Source: M3007 sp041736625 (GTDB lineage: Bacteria; Bacteroidota; Bacteroidia; Chitinophagales; Saprospiraceae). Taken from it: a DNA stretch of 20,149 nucleotides. The DNA lies in contig JBGSTG010000095.1 of the NCBI GenBank assembly GCA_041736625.1, positions 1-20,149 on the forward strand. Reading direction: 5' to 3'. This document shows positions 1 to 7,513 of this stretch, in pieces. The position numbers and the translations under genes were made by a program. The notes under the pieces are model-generated. The model was given only the letters and a program-made list of their open reading frames with translations, ran no database searches and was not told where the DNA came from. Position 1 is the stretch's first letter. Each line of letters begins with the position of its first letter.

Positions 1-1
1 C

Positions 2-466
2 CAGGAAGTGGCCGAGGTGATTCCTGAGCTGGCCGTGCTCAACTCAGACGGCTACTACGCGCTGAACTACACGATGCTCATTCCCGTGCTCACCGAGGCC
101 ATTAAGGCGCAAGACGCCACCATCACCACCCTGCAAACCGAGCTCGCCGAGCTGCGCCGCGAGGTGTCCGACCTGAAAGCCGACCGCGCAAGCCAAAACA
201 CCGAGGGCTTCCGCCTGGAGCAAAACGCGCCGAATCCGTTCAGCAACAACACGGTGATCGGCTACGCCGTACCGGCGGGCACGGTGGGCGCTGCGCTGTC
301 GGTGTACGACCTTACGGGCCGCACTTTGCGCAGCTTCAACCTGAACGACGGAGAGGGCGCTGTCACCATCAACGCGGGCGATTTGCCCGACGGGCTGTAT
401 ATCTATGATTTGCAGGTGAATGGCCGGCAGGTGCTGGAGCGGAAGATGAGCGTGGCGCGGAAATGA
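2..466 (+). CDS. C-terminal part of a surface/tail-fibre-like protein with S74-type chaperone end and T9SS type A sorting domain (5' truncated by window)
   Basis: The reading frame is open from base 2 and runs off the left edge, so only the last 154 residues are visible; the GTG at 8 is not a credible start. The first segment (QEVAEVIPEL, then SDGYYALNYTMLIPVLTEAIK) matches the end of the peptidase S74 / endosialidase intramolecular chaperone domain, where a substrate protein is trimerised. A coiled coil follows (TITTLQTELAELRREVSDLK). After a linker comes a beta-rich tail starting NAPNPFSNNTVIGYAVP and ending VLERKMSVARK, the pattern of a type IX secretion type A sorting domain. I infer an outer-membrane-exported, surface-attached or released trimeric protein. 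The N-terminal substrate-binding part is outside the window, so its target is unknown. It ends 85 bases before a palindromic repeat that probably terminates its transcript. Confidence 0.8.
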   Translation, partial: QEVAEVIPELAVLNSDGYYALNYTMLIPVLTEAIKAQDATITTLQTELAELRREVSDLKADRASQNTEGFRLEQNAPNPFSNNTVIGYAVPAGTVGAALSVYDLTGRTLRSFNLNDGEGAVTINAGDLPDGLYIYDLQVNGRQVLERKMSVARK

Positions 467-550
467 GGATTTTGGGCTTATGGTATCTGGGCGCCTGATA
501 GTCACCCCGATACTTACGCTCGGCATTCAGCAACAAAAGGAACATGGGCT

Positions 551-588
551 TTTTTTGCCGCGAATTCGCACGAATTCGCGGCAAAAAA
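551..588. repeat. Near-perfect palindrome, likely bidirectional terminator and part of a dispersed repeat
   Basis: Two perfectly complementary 18-base arms (551-568 and 571-588) are separated only by CA. Each arm has six T/A at the outside and a GC-rich core (GCCGCGAATTCG). It lies between two convergent genes, the surface-protein gene (+) and paaA (-). With a T-run on the 3' side of either strand it could act as a bidirectional intrinsic terminator. Its outer half, TTTGCCGCGAATT, is identical to that of the palindrome at 20076-20117. Confidence 0.85.
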
Positions 589-690
589 TATAAAGTTGGT
601 TGGCGGTGAAACCGTAAACCAACTGCAAAGTAAATTCTGGAAACCAGGTTGACGGCATTGGGCTTCAGGCCACTGGATCGTCAATGTTGC
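589..690 (+). repeat. Hairpin-rich arm of composite repeat (copy A)
   Basis: No gene is seen between 467 and 719. Two more hairpins follow the palindrome. One has arms AGTTGGTT (594-601) and AACCAACT (617-624), with an inner CGGT-GAA-ACCG stem. The other has outer arms TTGACG (649-654) and CGTCAA (679-684). The 33 bases 648-680 match the reverse complement of 19991-20023 at 25 of 33 positions by eye, including GTTGACG and CATTGGGCTT. Together with 551-588 this makes one copy of a composite repeat found inverted at the other end of the window. Confidence 0.7.
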
Positions 691-719
691 GTACAACAAG
701 GCGCCAAATTTTATCCCCA

Positions 720-1694
720 TCAAGCCACCTTGCGCGCCGCCTCTGCCCTGGCCGCTTTTTTCTCCGCATAGGCTGCGGCGGCCTCGCGCACCCAGGCGCC
801 CGCTTCATGGGCTTTCACGCGGGTGCTGAGCCGCTCCTTATTGCAGGGGCCGTTGCCGTTGACCACATTCCAGAATTCATCCCAGTTGATGGGGCCGAAG
901 TCGTAGTGCCCGCGCGCCTCGTTCCACTTCAGTTCCGGGTCCGGAACGGTGAGGCCAAGCACCTTCACCTGTTCGGCGATCATATCCACAAACCGCTGGC
1001 GCAGTTCGTCGTTGCTGAACCGTTTGATGCGCCATTTCATGTTCTGGGCGCTGTGCGAGGAGTCGGTGTCGCTGGGGCCAAACATCATCACCGACGGCCA
1101 GTACCAGCGGTTGATGGCATCCTGGGCCATGGCGCGCTGGGCTTCCGAGCCGCGCGACAAGGTGAGCAGGAGGTCGAAGCCCTGACGCTGGTGGAAGCTT
1201 TCTTCCTTGCAGATGCGCACCATGGCGCGCGCATAGGGGCCGTAGGAGCAGCGGCACAGGGGCACCTGATTCATGATGGCAGCGCCGTCGACCAGCCAAC
1301 CAATGGCACCGATGTCGGCCCAGTTGAGGGTTGGGTAGTTAAAAATGGACGAATATTTGGCCTTGCCGGCGTGCAGCTCGTCGATCATCTGATCGCGTGT
1401 GACGCCCAGGGTCTCGGCGGCAGCGTACAGGTACAGCCCGTGGCCGCCCTCGTCCTGCACCTTGGCCACCAGGATCTGCTTGCGTTTGAGCGACGGTGCG
1501 CGCGTGATCCAGTTTCCTTCGGGCAACATACCCACGATCTCGGAGTGGGCGTGCTGGCTGATCTGGCGGATCAGGGTCTGGCGGTACTTCTCCGGCATCC
1601 AGTCTTTGGGTTCGACGCGGATTTCGTTGTCTATCCGGGATTGAAACTGCGCTTCGAGGGAGTGAACCGAGGCCGTTTTAACGCTATTGTCCAT
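720..1694 (-). CDS. paaA: 1,2-phenylacetyl-CoA epoxidase, catalytic subunit A (PaaA), unlinked from other paa genes
   Basis: This 324-residue protein matches the PaaA ferritin-like diiron oxygenase that epoxidises phenylacetyl-CoA with O2 in the aerobic hybrid phenylacetate pathway. Likely iron ligands visible are Glu52, Glu82 and His85 in DEGGHG, Asp136, and Glu165/His168 in KEESFHQRQGFD. SSIFNYPTLNWADIGAIGWL and the CRCSYGPYARAM stretch are also typical. The start is set at the ATG ending at 1694 because an in-frame TTG further upstream lies at or beyond the -7 promoter box at 1711-1718. The C-terminus is Ala/Lys-rich. PaaA normally needs PaaC as scaffold and PaaB/E as partners, usually encoded in one cluster. 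Here both neighbours are unrelated, so those subunits must be elsewhere or absent. Confidence 0.93.
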   Translation of the reverse strand: MDNSVKTASVHSLEAQFQSRIDNEIRVEPKDWMPEKYRQTLIRQISQHAHSEIVGMLPEGNWITRAPSLKRKQILVAKVQDEGGHGLYLYAAAETLGVTRDQMIDELHAGKAKYSSIFNYPTLNWADIGAIGWLVDGAAIMNQVPLCRCSYGPYARAMVRICKEESFHQRQGFDLLLTLSRGSEAQRAMAQDAINRWYWPSVMMFGPSDTDSSHSAQNMKWRIKRFSNDELRQRFVDMIAEQVKVLGLTVPDPELKWNEARGHYDFGPINWDEFWNVVNGNGPCNKERLSTRVKAHEAGAWVREAAAAYAEKKAARAEAARKVA

Positions 1695-1710
1695 AAACTG
1701 TGGTTTTGTA

Positions 1711-1718
1711 CAAAGGTA
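1711..1718 (-). promoter_or_regulatory. Bacteroidota-type -7 box for paaA
   Basis: On the minus strand this reads TACCTTTG, a full match to the Bacteroidota -7 consensus TAnnTTTG. The expected transcript start is about 12 bases before the chosen paaA ATG. A TTG lies about 15 bases further upstream, shorter than the usual -33 spacing, so the -33 element is weak. Confidence 0.6.
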
Positions 1719-1845
1719 ACTCAATAACGCAGGCAAAGTTCGCGTTTTGTGCCGAGCCCTTCAAGACCGCGTTCCTTTTTAGACCGATTCTAAAAAAAAC
1801 TACCACCCAGGCAGCATTTTTTTCCTGCATTTCGTTGAAACACCG

Positions 1846-1853
1846 TACCTTTG
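1846..1853 (+). promoter_or_regulatory. Bacteroidota-type -7 box for bamD, implying an almost leaderless mRNA
   Basis: TACCTTTG matches TAnnTTTG and lies only seven bases before the bamD ATG at 1860, so the transcript would have a leader of just a few bases. The box overlaps the alternative in-frame TTG at 1851, which argues for the ATG as the true start. No clear -33 TTG is seen at the ideal distance. Confidence 0.55.
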
Positions 1854-1859
1854 CGCGCC

Positions 1860-2678
1860 ATGAATAAACACGGTATCGGGATTGTTGTCATCCTGTTCTC
1901 TGCGGGCTTGTTTGCCTGCAAAAGTTCCTTCGAGAAGGTGCGTTCGAGCAACAATCCGGAGCTGATCATCAAAACAGCCGACGAGTACTATCAAAAGAAA
2001 GACTACCTGAAGGCCCAAACCCTGTACGACCTGGTGCTCAACAACGTAAAGGGCAGTTCGGCAGCAGAAGTGGCCTATTTTCAATACGCATACACCCACT
2101 ACCACCAAAAGCAGTATGTGTTGGGCGCGTACTACTTTCGCAACTTTGCCAGCACGTTCATCAATTCGCCTTATCGGGAAGAAGCGGCTTACATGTCGGC
2201 CTACTGCAACTACAAACAGTCGCCCACCTACCGTCTCGACCAGGGCAGCACGACCAAGGCCATTGAGGACTTTCAGCTGTTCGTCAACCTCTTCCCGCAA
2301 AGCGAACGGGTGTCGGAATGCAACCGCCTCATCGATGAAATGCGGCGAAAGCTGGAGCAAAAAGCGTTTGCCGAAGGCGAATTATACTTCAACCTCAAGC
2401 AGTTTCAGTCGGCCGTAATCTCTTTCGACAACCTGCTGCGCGACTACCCGGAGTCCCCCGACGCAGAGCGGGTGCGCTACCTGATCGCCAAGTCGGACTT
2501 TCTGCTGAGTGAAAACAGCGTGGTGGACAAAAAGATGGACCGCTACGAAGAAACCCTCAAACGCTGCGACGAATTTCTGACCAAGTACGAAGACAGCAAG
2601 TACGCCAAAGAAATAAAACAAATCAAAAAGGACTCCGCAGCGCGAATCAAGGCCCTGCGAAAAGGTCCGCAAACGTAA
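1860..2678 (+). CDS. bamD: Outer membrane assembly lipoprotein BamD
   Basis: BamD is the TPR lipoprotein of the BAM complex, which folds beta-barrel proteins into the outer membrane. The 272-residue product begins with a lipoprotein signal peptide whose likely lipidated residue is Cys20 (GLFACKSS). Tandem TPR-like repeats follow: ADEYYQKKDYLKAQTLYDLV, AYTHYHQKQYVLGAYYFRNF with FINSPYREEAAYMSAYC, then a FQLFVNLFPQSERVSECNRL repeat and a YFNLKQFQSAVISFDNLL repeat. The C-terminus is Lys-rich. Length and layout fit Bacteroidota BamD. It is the first gene of the block bamD-rpoZ-coaBC-porD, an order I recognise as common in Bacteroidota; rpoZ starts 40 bases downstream, consistent with one transcript. 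Confidence 0.92.
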   Translation: MNKHGIGIVVILFSAGLFACKSSFEKVRSSNNPELIIKTADEYYQKKDYLKAQTLYDLVLNNVKGSSAAEVAYFQYAYTHYHQKQYVLGAYYFRNFASTFINSPYREEAAYMSAYCNYKQSPTYRLDQGSTTKAIEDFQLFVNLFPQSERVSECNRLIDEMRRKLEQKAFAEGELYFNLKQFQSAVISFDNLLRDYPESPDAERVRYLIAKSDFLLSENSVVDKKMDRYEETLKRCDEFLTKYEDSKYAKEIKQIKKDSAARIKALRKGPQT

Positions 2679-2718
2679 ACACGCGGTGCGGCCAGCCGTA
2701 CCGGAAAATAAAGCTGAC

Positions 2719-3057
2719 ATGAGCGACATCAAGTCCAAAGCCCAGGGCATCGAACCCAGCGTTACGCCCCGCAACATCCTGGAAATGGTTGAAACAACCG
2801 ACAACATCTACGAGAGCATTTGCATCATCGCCAAACGCGCCCGTCAGATTTCTTCCGACATGAAATGGGAGATCCAGCGCAAACTGGAGGAGTTTGTCGT
2901 GCATTCCGACACCATCGAAGAGGTACAGGAAAACAAGGAGCAAATCGAGATATCCAAGTTTTACGAGCGCTTGCCGAACGCTGCCATTATCGCCACCCAG
3001 GAGTTCCTGGTCCACGACATCCAGTGGCGCTACATTGACATCACGACCCCCGAATAA
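2719..3057 (+). CDS. rpoZ: RNA polymerase omega subunit, Bacteroidota type (Rpb6-like)
   Basis: This 112-residue protein (MSDIKSKAQGIEPSVTPRN) is the Bacteroidota form of omega, which binds near the beta-prime C-terminus and helps assemble RNA polymerase. The recognisable core is NIYESICIIAKRARQISSDM, corresponding to the conserved omega/Rpb6 helix with the ARQI motif. A Glu-rich linker and NAAIIATQEFL follow. The ATG at 2719 is chosen over an in-frame GTG at 2686 because the MSDIK start fits homologues. It sits 40 bases after bamD and 14 bases before coaBC, consistent with cotranscription. Confidence 0.9.
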   Translation: MSDIKSKAQGIEPSVTPRNILEMVETTDNIYESICIIAKRARQISSDMKWEIQRKLEEFVVHSDTIEEVQENKEQIEISKFYERLPNAAIIATQEFLVHDIQWRYIDITTPE

Positions 3058-3071
3058 GCTCCTTCCCGGCC

Positions 3072-4271
3072 ATGGCGCTTCCCCGAAAGGTGATTCTCGG
3101 CATCAGCGGCTCCATCGCCGCTTATAAGTCGGCCACGCTGGTGCGGCTGCTGGTCAAGCAAGGCGTCGAGGTGCAGGTGCTCATGACCGACGCCGCCGTC
3201 GGGTTCATCGCGCCGCTGACGTTGTCGACTTTGTCGAAACGCCCGGTCTTCACCGGTGTGCACGCCGAAAGCGCCTGGAACAACCACGTGGAACTGGGTC
3301 TGTGGGCCGACGCCTTCGTGGTAGCCCCGGCCAGCGCCAACACGCTCGCCAAAATGGCCAACGGCCTGTGCGACAATATCCTGAGCGCCGTGTACCTCTC
3401 CGCCCGCTGCCCCGTTTGGATCGCACCGGCGATGGATGTCGATATGTGGCATCACGCGGCCACCCAGGATAACCTGACTCGCCTGATGCAACACGGCGTG
3501 CAGGTCATTCCCGTAGGGCACGGAGAGCTGGCCAGCGGGCTGGTCGGCGAAGGCCGCATGGCCGAACCGGAAGAGATTGTGGCCTGGCTGGAGCGATCCT
3601 TTTCAGCGCACAAACCCCTCGACGGCAAGCGGTGCCTCGTCACCGCCGGCCCCACGCACGAACCCATCGACCCGGTACGGTTCATCGGCAACCATTCCAC
3701 TGGTAAAATGGGCATCGCTGTGGCCGACGAGCTGGCCCGCATGGGCGCCCACGTCGACCTGGTGCTTGGCCCCACCCACCTCCGCCCCACACGCTCCGAG
3801 GTGCAGGTGCACGCCGTGCAATCGGCACAGGAAATGTTCGAAGCCTGCGCGCCCCTCTTCCCCCAGGCCGACGCCACCGTGCTGGCGGCAGCTGTGGCCG
3901 ACTACCGCCCTGCCCGGTACGCCGAACAGAAAATCAAGAAAAAAGACGAAGAACTCGACATCCCGCTGACCCGCACGGTGGACATCGCCGCCACCCTCGG
4001 TGCGCAGAAGCGCCCCGACCAGTTGATGGTGGGGTTCGCCCTGGAAACCGACAACGAACTGGAACACGCCCAGGGCAAGCTTACGCGCAAAAACTTCGAC
4101 TTTATCGTGCTCAACTCGCTGAATGACCCGGGCGCCGGGTTTGGACACGACACCAACAAGGTGACTTTTCTGCACCGCGACGGCCGCAAGCGGGACTTCC
4201 CCCTGAAAAGCAAAACCGCCGTGGCCGCCGACATCGTGCAGGCGATCGCCGAAGCGCTGCGCCCCGGTTAG
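3072..4271 (+). CDS. coaBC: Bifunctional phosphopantothenoylcysteine decarboxylase / phosphopantothenate-cysteine ligase
   Basis: CoaBC carries out two steps of coenzyme A synthesis: ligation of cysteine to 4'-phosphopantothenate and FMN-dependent decarboxylation of the product. The N-terminal CoaC flavoprotein half (about residues 1-180) shows GISGSIAAYK, the NNHVELGLWAD segment with the expected catalytic His, PASANTLAKM, and PAMDVDMW. Enterobacterial enzymes have Asn in PAMN and Cys in ACG; here these are Asp and Ser (ELASGLVGEGRM), which I recall as usual in Bacteroidota. The CoaB half starts near KRCLVTAGPTHEPIDPVRFI and contains NHSTGKMG, AAAVADYRP, KIKKKDEEL and ALETDNEL. At 399 residues the length is normal. 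It follows rpoZ by 14 bases. Confidence 0.95.
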   Translation: MALPRKVILGISGSIAAYKSATLVRLLVKQGVEVQVLMTDAAVGFIAPLTLSTLSKRPVFTGVHAESAWNNHVELGLWADAFVVAPASANTLAKMANGLCDNILSAVYLSARCPVWIAPAMDVDMWHHAATQDNLTRLMQHGVQVIPVGHGELASGLVGEGRMAEPEEIVAWLERSFSAHKPLDGKRCLVTAGPTHEPIDPVRFIGNHSTGKMGIAVADELARMGAHVDLVLGPTHLRPTRSEVQVHAVQSAQEMFEACAPLFPQADATVLAAAVADYRPARYAEQKIKKKDEELDIPLTRTVDIAATLGAQKRPDQLMVGFALETDNELEHAQGKLTRKNFDFIVLNSLNDPGAGFGHDTNKVTFLHRDGRKRDFPLKSKTAVAADIVQAIAEALRPG

Positions 4272-4387
4272 TGTGCCCCGGTGCGGAGGCAACCCTTGAA
4301 TGCCCTTGCGCGTCATTATAGCCGGTCTGCATCCTGCGCCGCAACCAACTGCTAACCGCCAACAACAACGCCAAACCAACAGCATCC

Positions 4388-5296
4388 ATGCGAATACTCC
4401 TCATCCCCATCCTGTTTCTCGCAACCACCGCGCTGTTCGCTCAGGGCGAGTTGAACTGCACCGTGCGCATCAATACGCCCCAGCTTCAAAACACCGACCG
4501 CCGGGTTTTTGACCAGTTGGAGGTATCCCTGCGCGATTTTATGAACAGCACCAAATGGACCAAGGATGCTTTTGAACAGGAAGAACGGATCAAGTGCAAC
4601 TTTATCCTGACCATCAATACCGAACTTGGCGGAAACGCATACGACGCAGAGCTGGCCGTACAGTCCGTTCGGCCGGTGTACAACAGCAATTACGACTCTC
4701 CGCTGCTCTCTTTCCTGGATCGCGACGTGGCCTTCACCTACGACCAGAACCAGCCTATTGAATTTGTGCTCGACGCCACCGACAACCAGAACCTGGCGGC
4801 TGTTTTGTCTTTTTATGCCTACCTGATTCTCGCTTTGGACTACGACTCCTATTCCTTGTACGGCGGAGAGCAATATGTACAAACGGCTCTCCAGATCGTC
4901 AACAATGTGCAAAACAGTGGCAACGCATCTCCGGGATGGCGCCCCCAGGACGGTGGCAAGGACCGCAACCGCTACTGGATCGTCGAAAACCTCACCAGCC
5001 CGCGCTCCAAGCTCGTTCGCTCCGTGTACTACACGTATCACCGCAAGGGGCTCGACTATTTCACCATCAACATGGATGAGGGCAAAAAGAACGTGCTGCT
5101 TGCGCTGGAAGACGTGGAAAAGGTCAGCAACGCCTATTTTAACTCCATGATCGTGCAGATGTTTGCCAACGCCAAAAAGGATGAGCTGGTGGAAATGTGG
5201 AAGGTGGGCGAAAAGCCGCAACGCGACCGCGTGGCGCAGATCATGACCAAAATCGATCCGGTAAACGCCAATCGGTACAAGGAAATCAACTTTTAG
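4388..5296 (+). CDS. porD: Type IX secretion-associated protein PorD (DUF4835 family)
   Basis: This 302-residue protein begins with a clear signal peptide (MRILLIPILFLATTALFAQ, cleavage after LFA), so it is periplasmic or outer-membrane associated. The mature sequence (ELNCTVRINTPQLQNTDRRV) has the RRVF...L..FMNSTKWT pattern and the later YDSYSLYGGEQYVQTA and GWRPQDGGKDRNRYWIVENL segments of DUF4835, named PorD in the gliding/T9SS literature. Its exact biochemical role is not established. The type IX sorting tail on the first protein of this window shows that the organism uses this export route. A 116-base gap separates it from coaBC, and I see no clear promoter there, so it probably belongs to the bamD transcript. 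Confidence 0.85.
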   Translation: MRILLIPILFLATTALFAQGELNCTVRINTPQLQNTDRRVFDQLEVSLRDFMNSTKWTKDAFEQEERIKCNFILTINTELGGNAYDAELAVQSVRPVYNSNYDSPLLSFLDRDVAFTYDQNQPIEFVLDATDNQNLAAVLSFYAYLILALDYDSYSLYGGEQYVQTALQIVNNVQNSGNASPGWRPQDGGKDRNRYWIVENLTSPRSKLVRSVYYTYHRKGLDYFTINMDEGKKNVLLALEDVEKVSNAYFNSMIVQMFANAKKDELVEMWKVGEKPQRDRVAQIMTKIDPVNANRYKEINF

Positions 5297-5334
5297 CGAA
5301 CCACCTGTGTTTGGTTACGTACTTTCGCGGCGCC

Positions 5335-5352
5335 CGGCGTCTCCCGACGCCG
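5335..5352 (+). other. Small GC hairpin in the leader of rseP
   Basis: CGGCGTC (5335-5341) and GACGCCG (5346-5352) form a perfect 7-bp stem with a TCCC loop, 16 bases before the rseP ATG. No T-run follows, so this is not an ordinary terminator. It could be a leader structure affecting rseP translation or a pause site. Confidence 0.35.
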
Positions 5353-5368
5353 AGTCGAACTTGCATAC

Positions 5369-6718
5369 ATGGATACTCTGATAAACGTTTCTCAATTTCT
5401 GCTCAGTCTTTCGCTGCTCATCGTTTTGCACGAAATGGGGCATTTCCTCCCGGCGCGCTGGTTCAAAACCCGCGTCGAAAAGTTTTACCTGTTTTTTGAC
5501 TTCGCCCCCTTCAACGCCCTTTGGAAAACCAGGGTCGGCGACACGGAATACGGCATCGGCTGGCTGCCCCTGGGCGGTTATGTCAAGATTGCCGGTATGG
5601 TGGACGAGAGCATGGACACCGAAGCCCTCAAACAGCCGCCCCAGCCCTGGGAGTTCCGCTCCAAGCCGGCCTGGCAACGCCTGATTATCATGTTGGGCGG
5701 CGTAACGGTCAACTTTCTGCTCGGTTTTTTCATCTTCGGCATGATGCTGTGGGCGTATGGGGAGGAGTATATCCCGACCCGGTCCGCCAAAGACGGGCTT
5801 GCATTCGATTCCCTGATGCTGAACCAGGGCTTCCGCGACGGAGACCTGATCGTGCGTGTGGGCGACAAGCCCTTCGACCGAATCGACGAGGGCGCCTTTC
5901 TCGAAGCGCTCATCCTGGATGAGGCCGGCGCCGTCACCGTGCGCCGCAACGGAACAGACACCATGCTGCGCCTGTCCAGCGAAACAGCCCAGTCCATAGC
6001 CCAATCCGGGCGCGGGCGCACCGCCCTGTTCACGCCCCGCATGCCGTTTTATGTGGAATCGGTGGCCGCGGGCAAACCGGCCGAAAAAGCCGGCTTGCTG
6101 GCCGGAGACCGCATCATCTTCCTCAACGAATCACCCACGCCGTATTACGATCAGTTCGTGCGGCTGGCCCAAACGTTCAAAGGCCAGGCGATCACCCTCG
6201 GCGTTCAGCGGGGGGCAGACACCCTTCCGTTGCCCCTCACGCTGAGTCCCGAAGGGCAGATCGGCGTGTACGCCCGTCAGAAAGGACTGTTCGAGGTGGA
6301 ACGCAAAACTTACTCCCTGGCGGAGGCGCTGCCCGGGGGCGTTCAGCGAGGCATGGCGTTCCTGAATACCCAGATCAAAGCCTTCGGCATGATGATCACC
6401 GCCAAGCTCAATCCCAACGAAAACCTGGGCAGCCTGATCAGCATTTCCAAGCTCTACGGCACCACCTGGGACTGGGAGCGCTTCTGGAGCCTGACGGCCT
6501 CCCTGAGCATCCTGCTGGCGTTTATGAACCTGCTGCCGATACCGGCACTCGACGGCGGCTACGTGGTCTTCCTGCTCTGGGAAGTGTTCACCGGCCGAAA
6601 GGTCAGCGATACCGTAATGGAAAAAGCCGTCACCGCCGGATTTTTCCTGCTGCTGGCCCTGATGATCTACGCCTTCGGGCTTGATCTGTGGCGGCATGTC
6701 TTCCAGCAGTTTTTTTAA
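5369..6718 (+). CDS. rseP: RIP metalloprotease RseP (site-2 protease family)
   Basis: This 449-residue inner-membrane zinc protease would cut single-span proteins within the membrane, typically releasing a sigma factor from its anti-sigma factor after envelope stress. The N-terminal membrane helix carries the HExxH zinc site (HEMGH, residues 21-25). The third zinc ligand lies in the C-terminal PALDGG motif (Asp395), inside another hydrophobic helix, and a last membrane span follows near the end. Between them are two PDZ-like regions: one around FRDGDLIVRVGDKPFDRI, the second around AAGKPAEKAGLLAGDRIIFL. The usual FGRW motif is FLPARWF here. It starts 72 bases after porD. No anti-sigma substrate is encoded in the window. 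The hscB start is 19 bases downstream. Confidence 0.95.
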   Translation: MDTLINVSQFLLSLSLLIVLHEMGHFLPARWFKTRVEKFYLFFDFAPFNALWKTRVGDTEYGIGWLPLGGYVKIAGMVDESMDTEALKQPPQPWEFRSKPAWQRLIIMLGGVTVNFLLGFFIFGMMLWAYGEEYIPTRSAKDGLAFDSLMLNQGFRDGDLIVRVGDKPFDRIDEGAFLEALILDEAGAVTVRRNGTDTMLRLSSETAQSIAQSGRGRTALFTPRMPFYVESVAAGKPAEKAGLLAGDRIIFLNESPTPYYDQFVRLAQTFKGQAITLGVQRGADTLPLPLTLSPEGQIGVYARQKGLFEVERKTYSLAEALPGGVQRGMAFLNTQIKAFGMMITAKLNPNENLGSLISISKLYGTTWDWERFWSLTASLSILLAFMNLLPIPALDGGYVVFLLWEVFTGRKVSDTVMEKAVTAGFFLLLALMIYAFGLDLWRHVFQQFF

Positions 6719-6737
6719 TACCCCATTTCGGTTGAAC

Positions 6738-7262
6738 ATGAATTATTTCGCTTATTTCGACTTACCGGTGCGGTTTTTTACCGACAAGCAGGTACTCCGC
6801 AGTCGTTTCCTGGAAAAAAGCAAACAATTGCACCCCGACTTTCATACGCTTGCCGATCAGCCGGCCCGGGAAGAGGCAGAAGACCTGTCGTCGCTCAACA
6901 ACAAAGCCTACCAGACCCTTGCAGACGATGATGCGCGCATCCGGCACATCCTGGAGCTGCACGGCCTGTTCAGCGACGAAGAAAGCTATAAGATGCCGCC
7001 CGATTTTCTGGTGGGCGTGATGGACATCAACGAAAGCCTGATGGAACTGGAGTTCGACTTCAACCAGGGCCGTTTTGACGCCACCCTCTCCGCCATTCGC
7101 GCGCTGGAAAACGACCTCAACGCGCTCATTCGTCCCGGCTTGCTGGCCTTTGACAACGGCGAAACGAGCGAAGCGATCCTCGCCGGCATCCGAGATTTCT
7201 ATTTTAAACGGCGCTACCTATTGCGTCTGAAAGAAAATCTCGCTAAATTTGCGGCCGCTTAA
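6738..7262 (+). CDS. hscB: Iron-sulfur cluster co-chaperone HscB (J-protein)
   Basis: HscB stimulates the HscA Hsp70 ATPase during transfer of Fe-S clusters from IscU. The 174-residue protein starts MNYFAYFDLPVRFFTDKQVL, the short J-domain with the diagnostic HPD at residues 32-34 (LHPDFH). LNNKAYQTLADDDARIRHIL completes the J-domain, and a C-terminal three-helix HSCB oligomerisation domain (PDFLVGVMDINESLMELEFD onward) follows. The ATG at 6738 gives the natural family start. It is 19 bases after rseP, so it is probably cotranscribed. Its last 40 bases contain the promoter of the downstream tRNA. Confidence 0.92.
   Translation: MNYFAYFDLPVRFFTDKQVLRSRFLEKSKQLHPDFHTLADQPAREEAEDLSSLNNKAYQTLADDDARIRHILELHGLFSDEESYKMPPDFLVGVMDINESLMELEFDFNQGRFDATLSAIRALENDLNALIRPGLLAFDNGETSEAILAGIRDFYFKRRYLLRLKENLAKFAAA
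7221..7251 (+). promoter_or_regulatory. Promoter of tRNA-Leu inside the 3' end of hscB
   Basis: TTG at 7221-7223 and TAAATTTG at 7244-7251 are separated by 20 bases. This fits the Bacteroidota -33/-7 arrangement well, with a full TAnnTTTG match. Transcription would start near 7256, about 22 bases before the mature tRNA. The whole element lies in the coding end of hscB. Confidence 0.65.
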
Positions 7263-7278
7263 GGCGGAAGTTATTGTT

Positions 7279-7364
7279 GCGGGAATGGCGGAATGGTAGA
7301 CGCGATGGTCTCAAACACCATTGATTTCACGGTCGTGCGAGTTCGAGTCTCGCTTCCCGCACCA
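7279..7364 (+). tRNA. tRNA-Leu, anticodon CAA
   Basis: The acceptor stem GCGGGAA (7279-7285) pairs with TTCCCGC (7354-7360), and ACCA (7361-7364) is encoded. The anticodon stem ATGGT/ACCAT (7305-7309/7317-7321) encloses the loop CTCAAAC with anticodon CAA at 7312-7314, reading UUG leucine codons. The T arm is GCGAG-TTCGAGT-CTCGC. The long variable arm (about 7322-7336) is expected for a class II leucine tRNA. Confidence 0.96.
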
Positions 7365-7393
7365 CGCAGTTTTTCAAGTGTAAAGTGTAAGGA

Positions 7394-7431
7394 AATACAT
7401 CGCCCCCCCGTCGGGCGGTGTATTTTTTTTT
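7394..7431 (+). terminator. Intrinsic terminator of tRNA-Leu
   Basis: AATACATCGCCC (7394-7405) pairs with GGGCGGTGTATT (7413-7424) with one G-T wobble, followed by a T-run to 7431. It lies 29 bases after the tRNA and would end its transcript. Confidence 0.85.
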
Positions 7432-7513
7432 GTGCCTGCGTGTCGCTTAACCATTCCTTCATGCAAACTTAACCTGAAGTTAGCGGGTCTCGGCATGGAT
7501 AGTCACACCTTTG

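Noticed and set aside
684..1727. A 347-codon open frame on the plus strand opposite paaA
   Set aside because: It lies antisense to a clearly recognised paaA and its translation has no family features; GC-rich codon use keeps the opposite frame open.
4352..5221. A 289-codon minus-strand open frame opposite porD
   Set aside because: porD has a signal peptide and family motifs in the plus frame; the opposite frame has none.
7279..7364. tRNA-Leu as an integration site for a mobile element
   Set aside because: No integrase and no repeated tRNA 3' fragment is seen downstream within the window.
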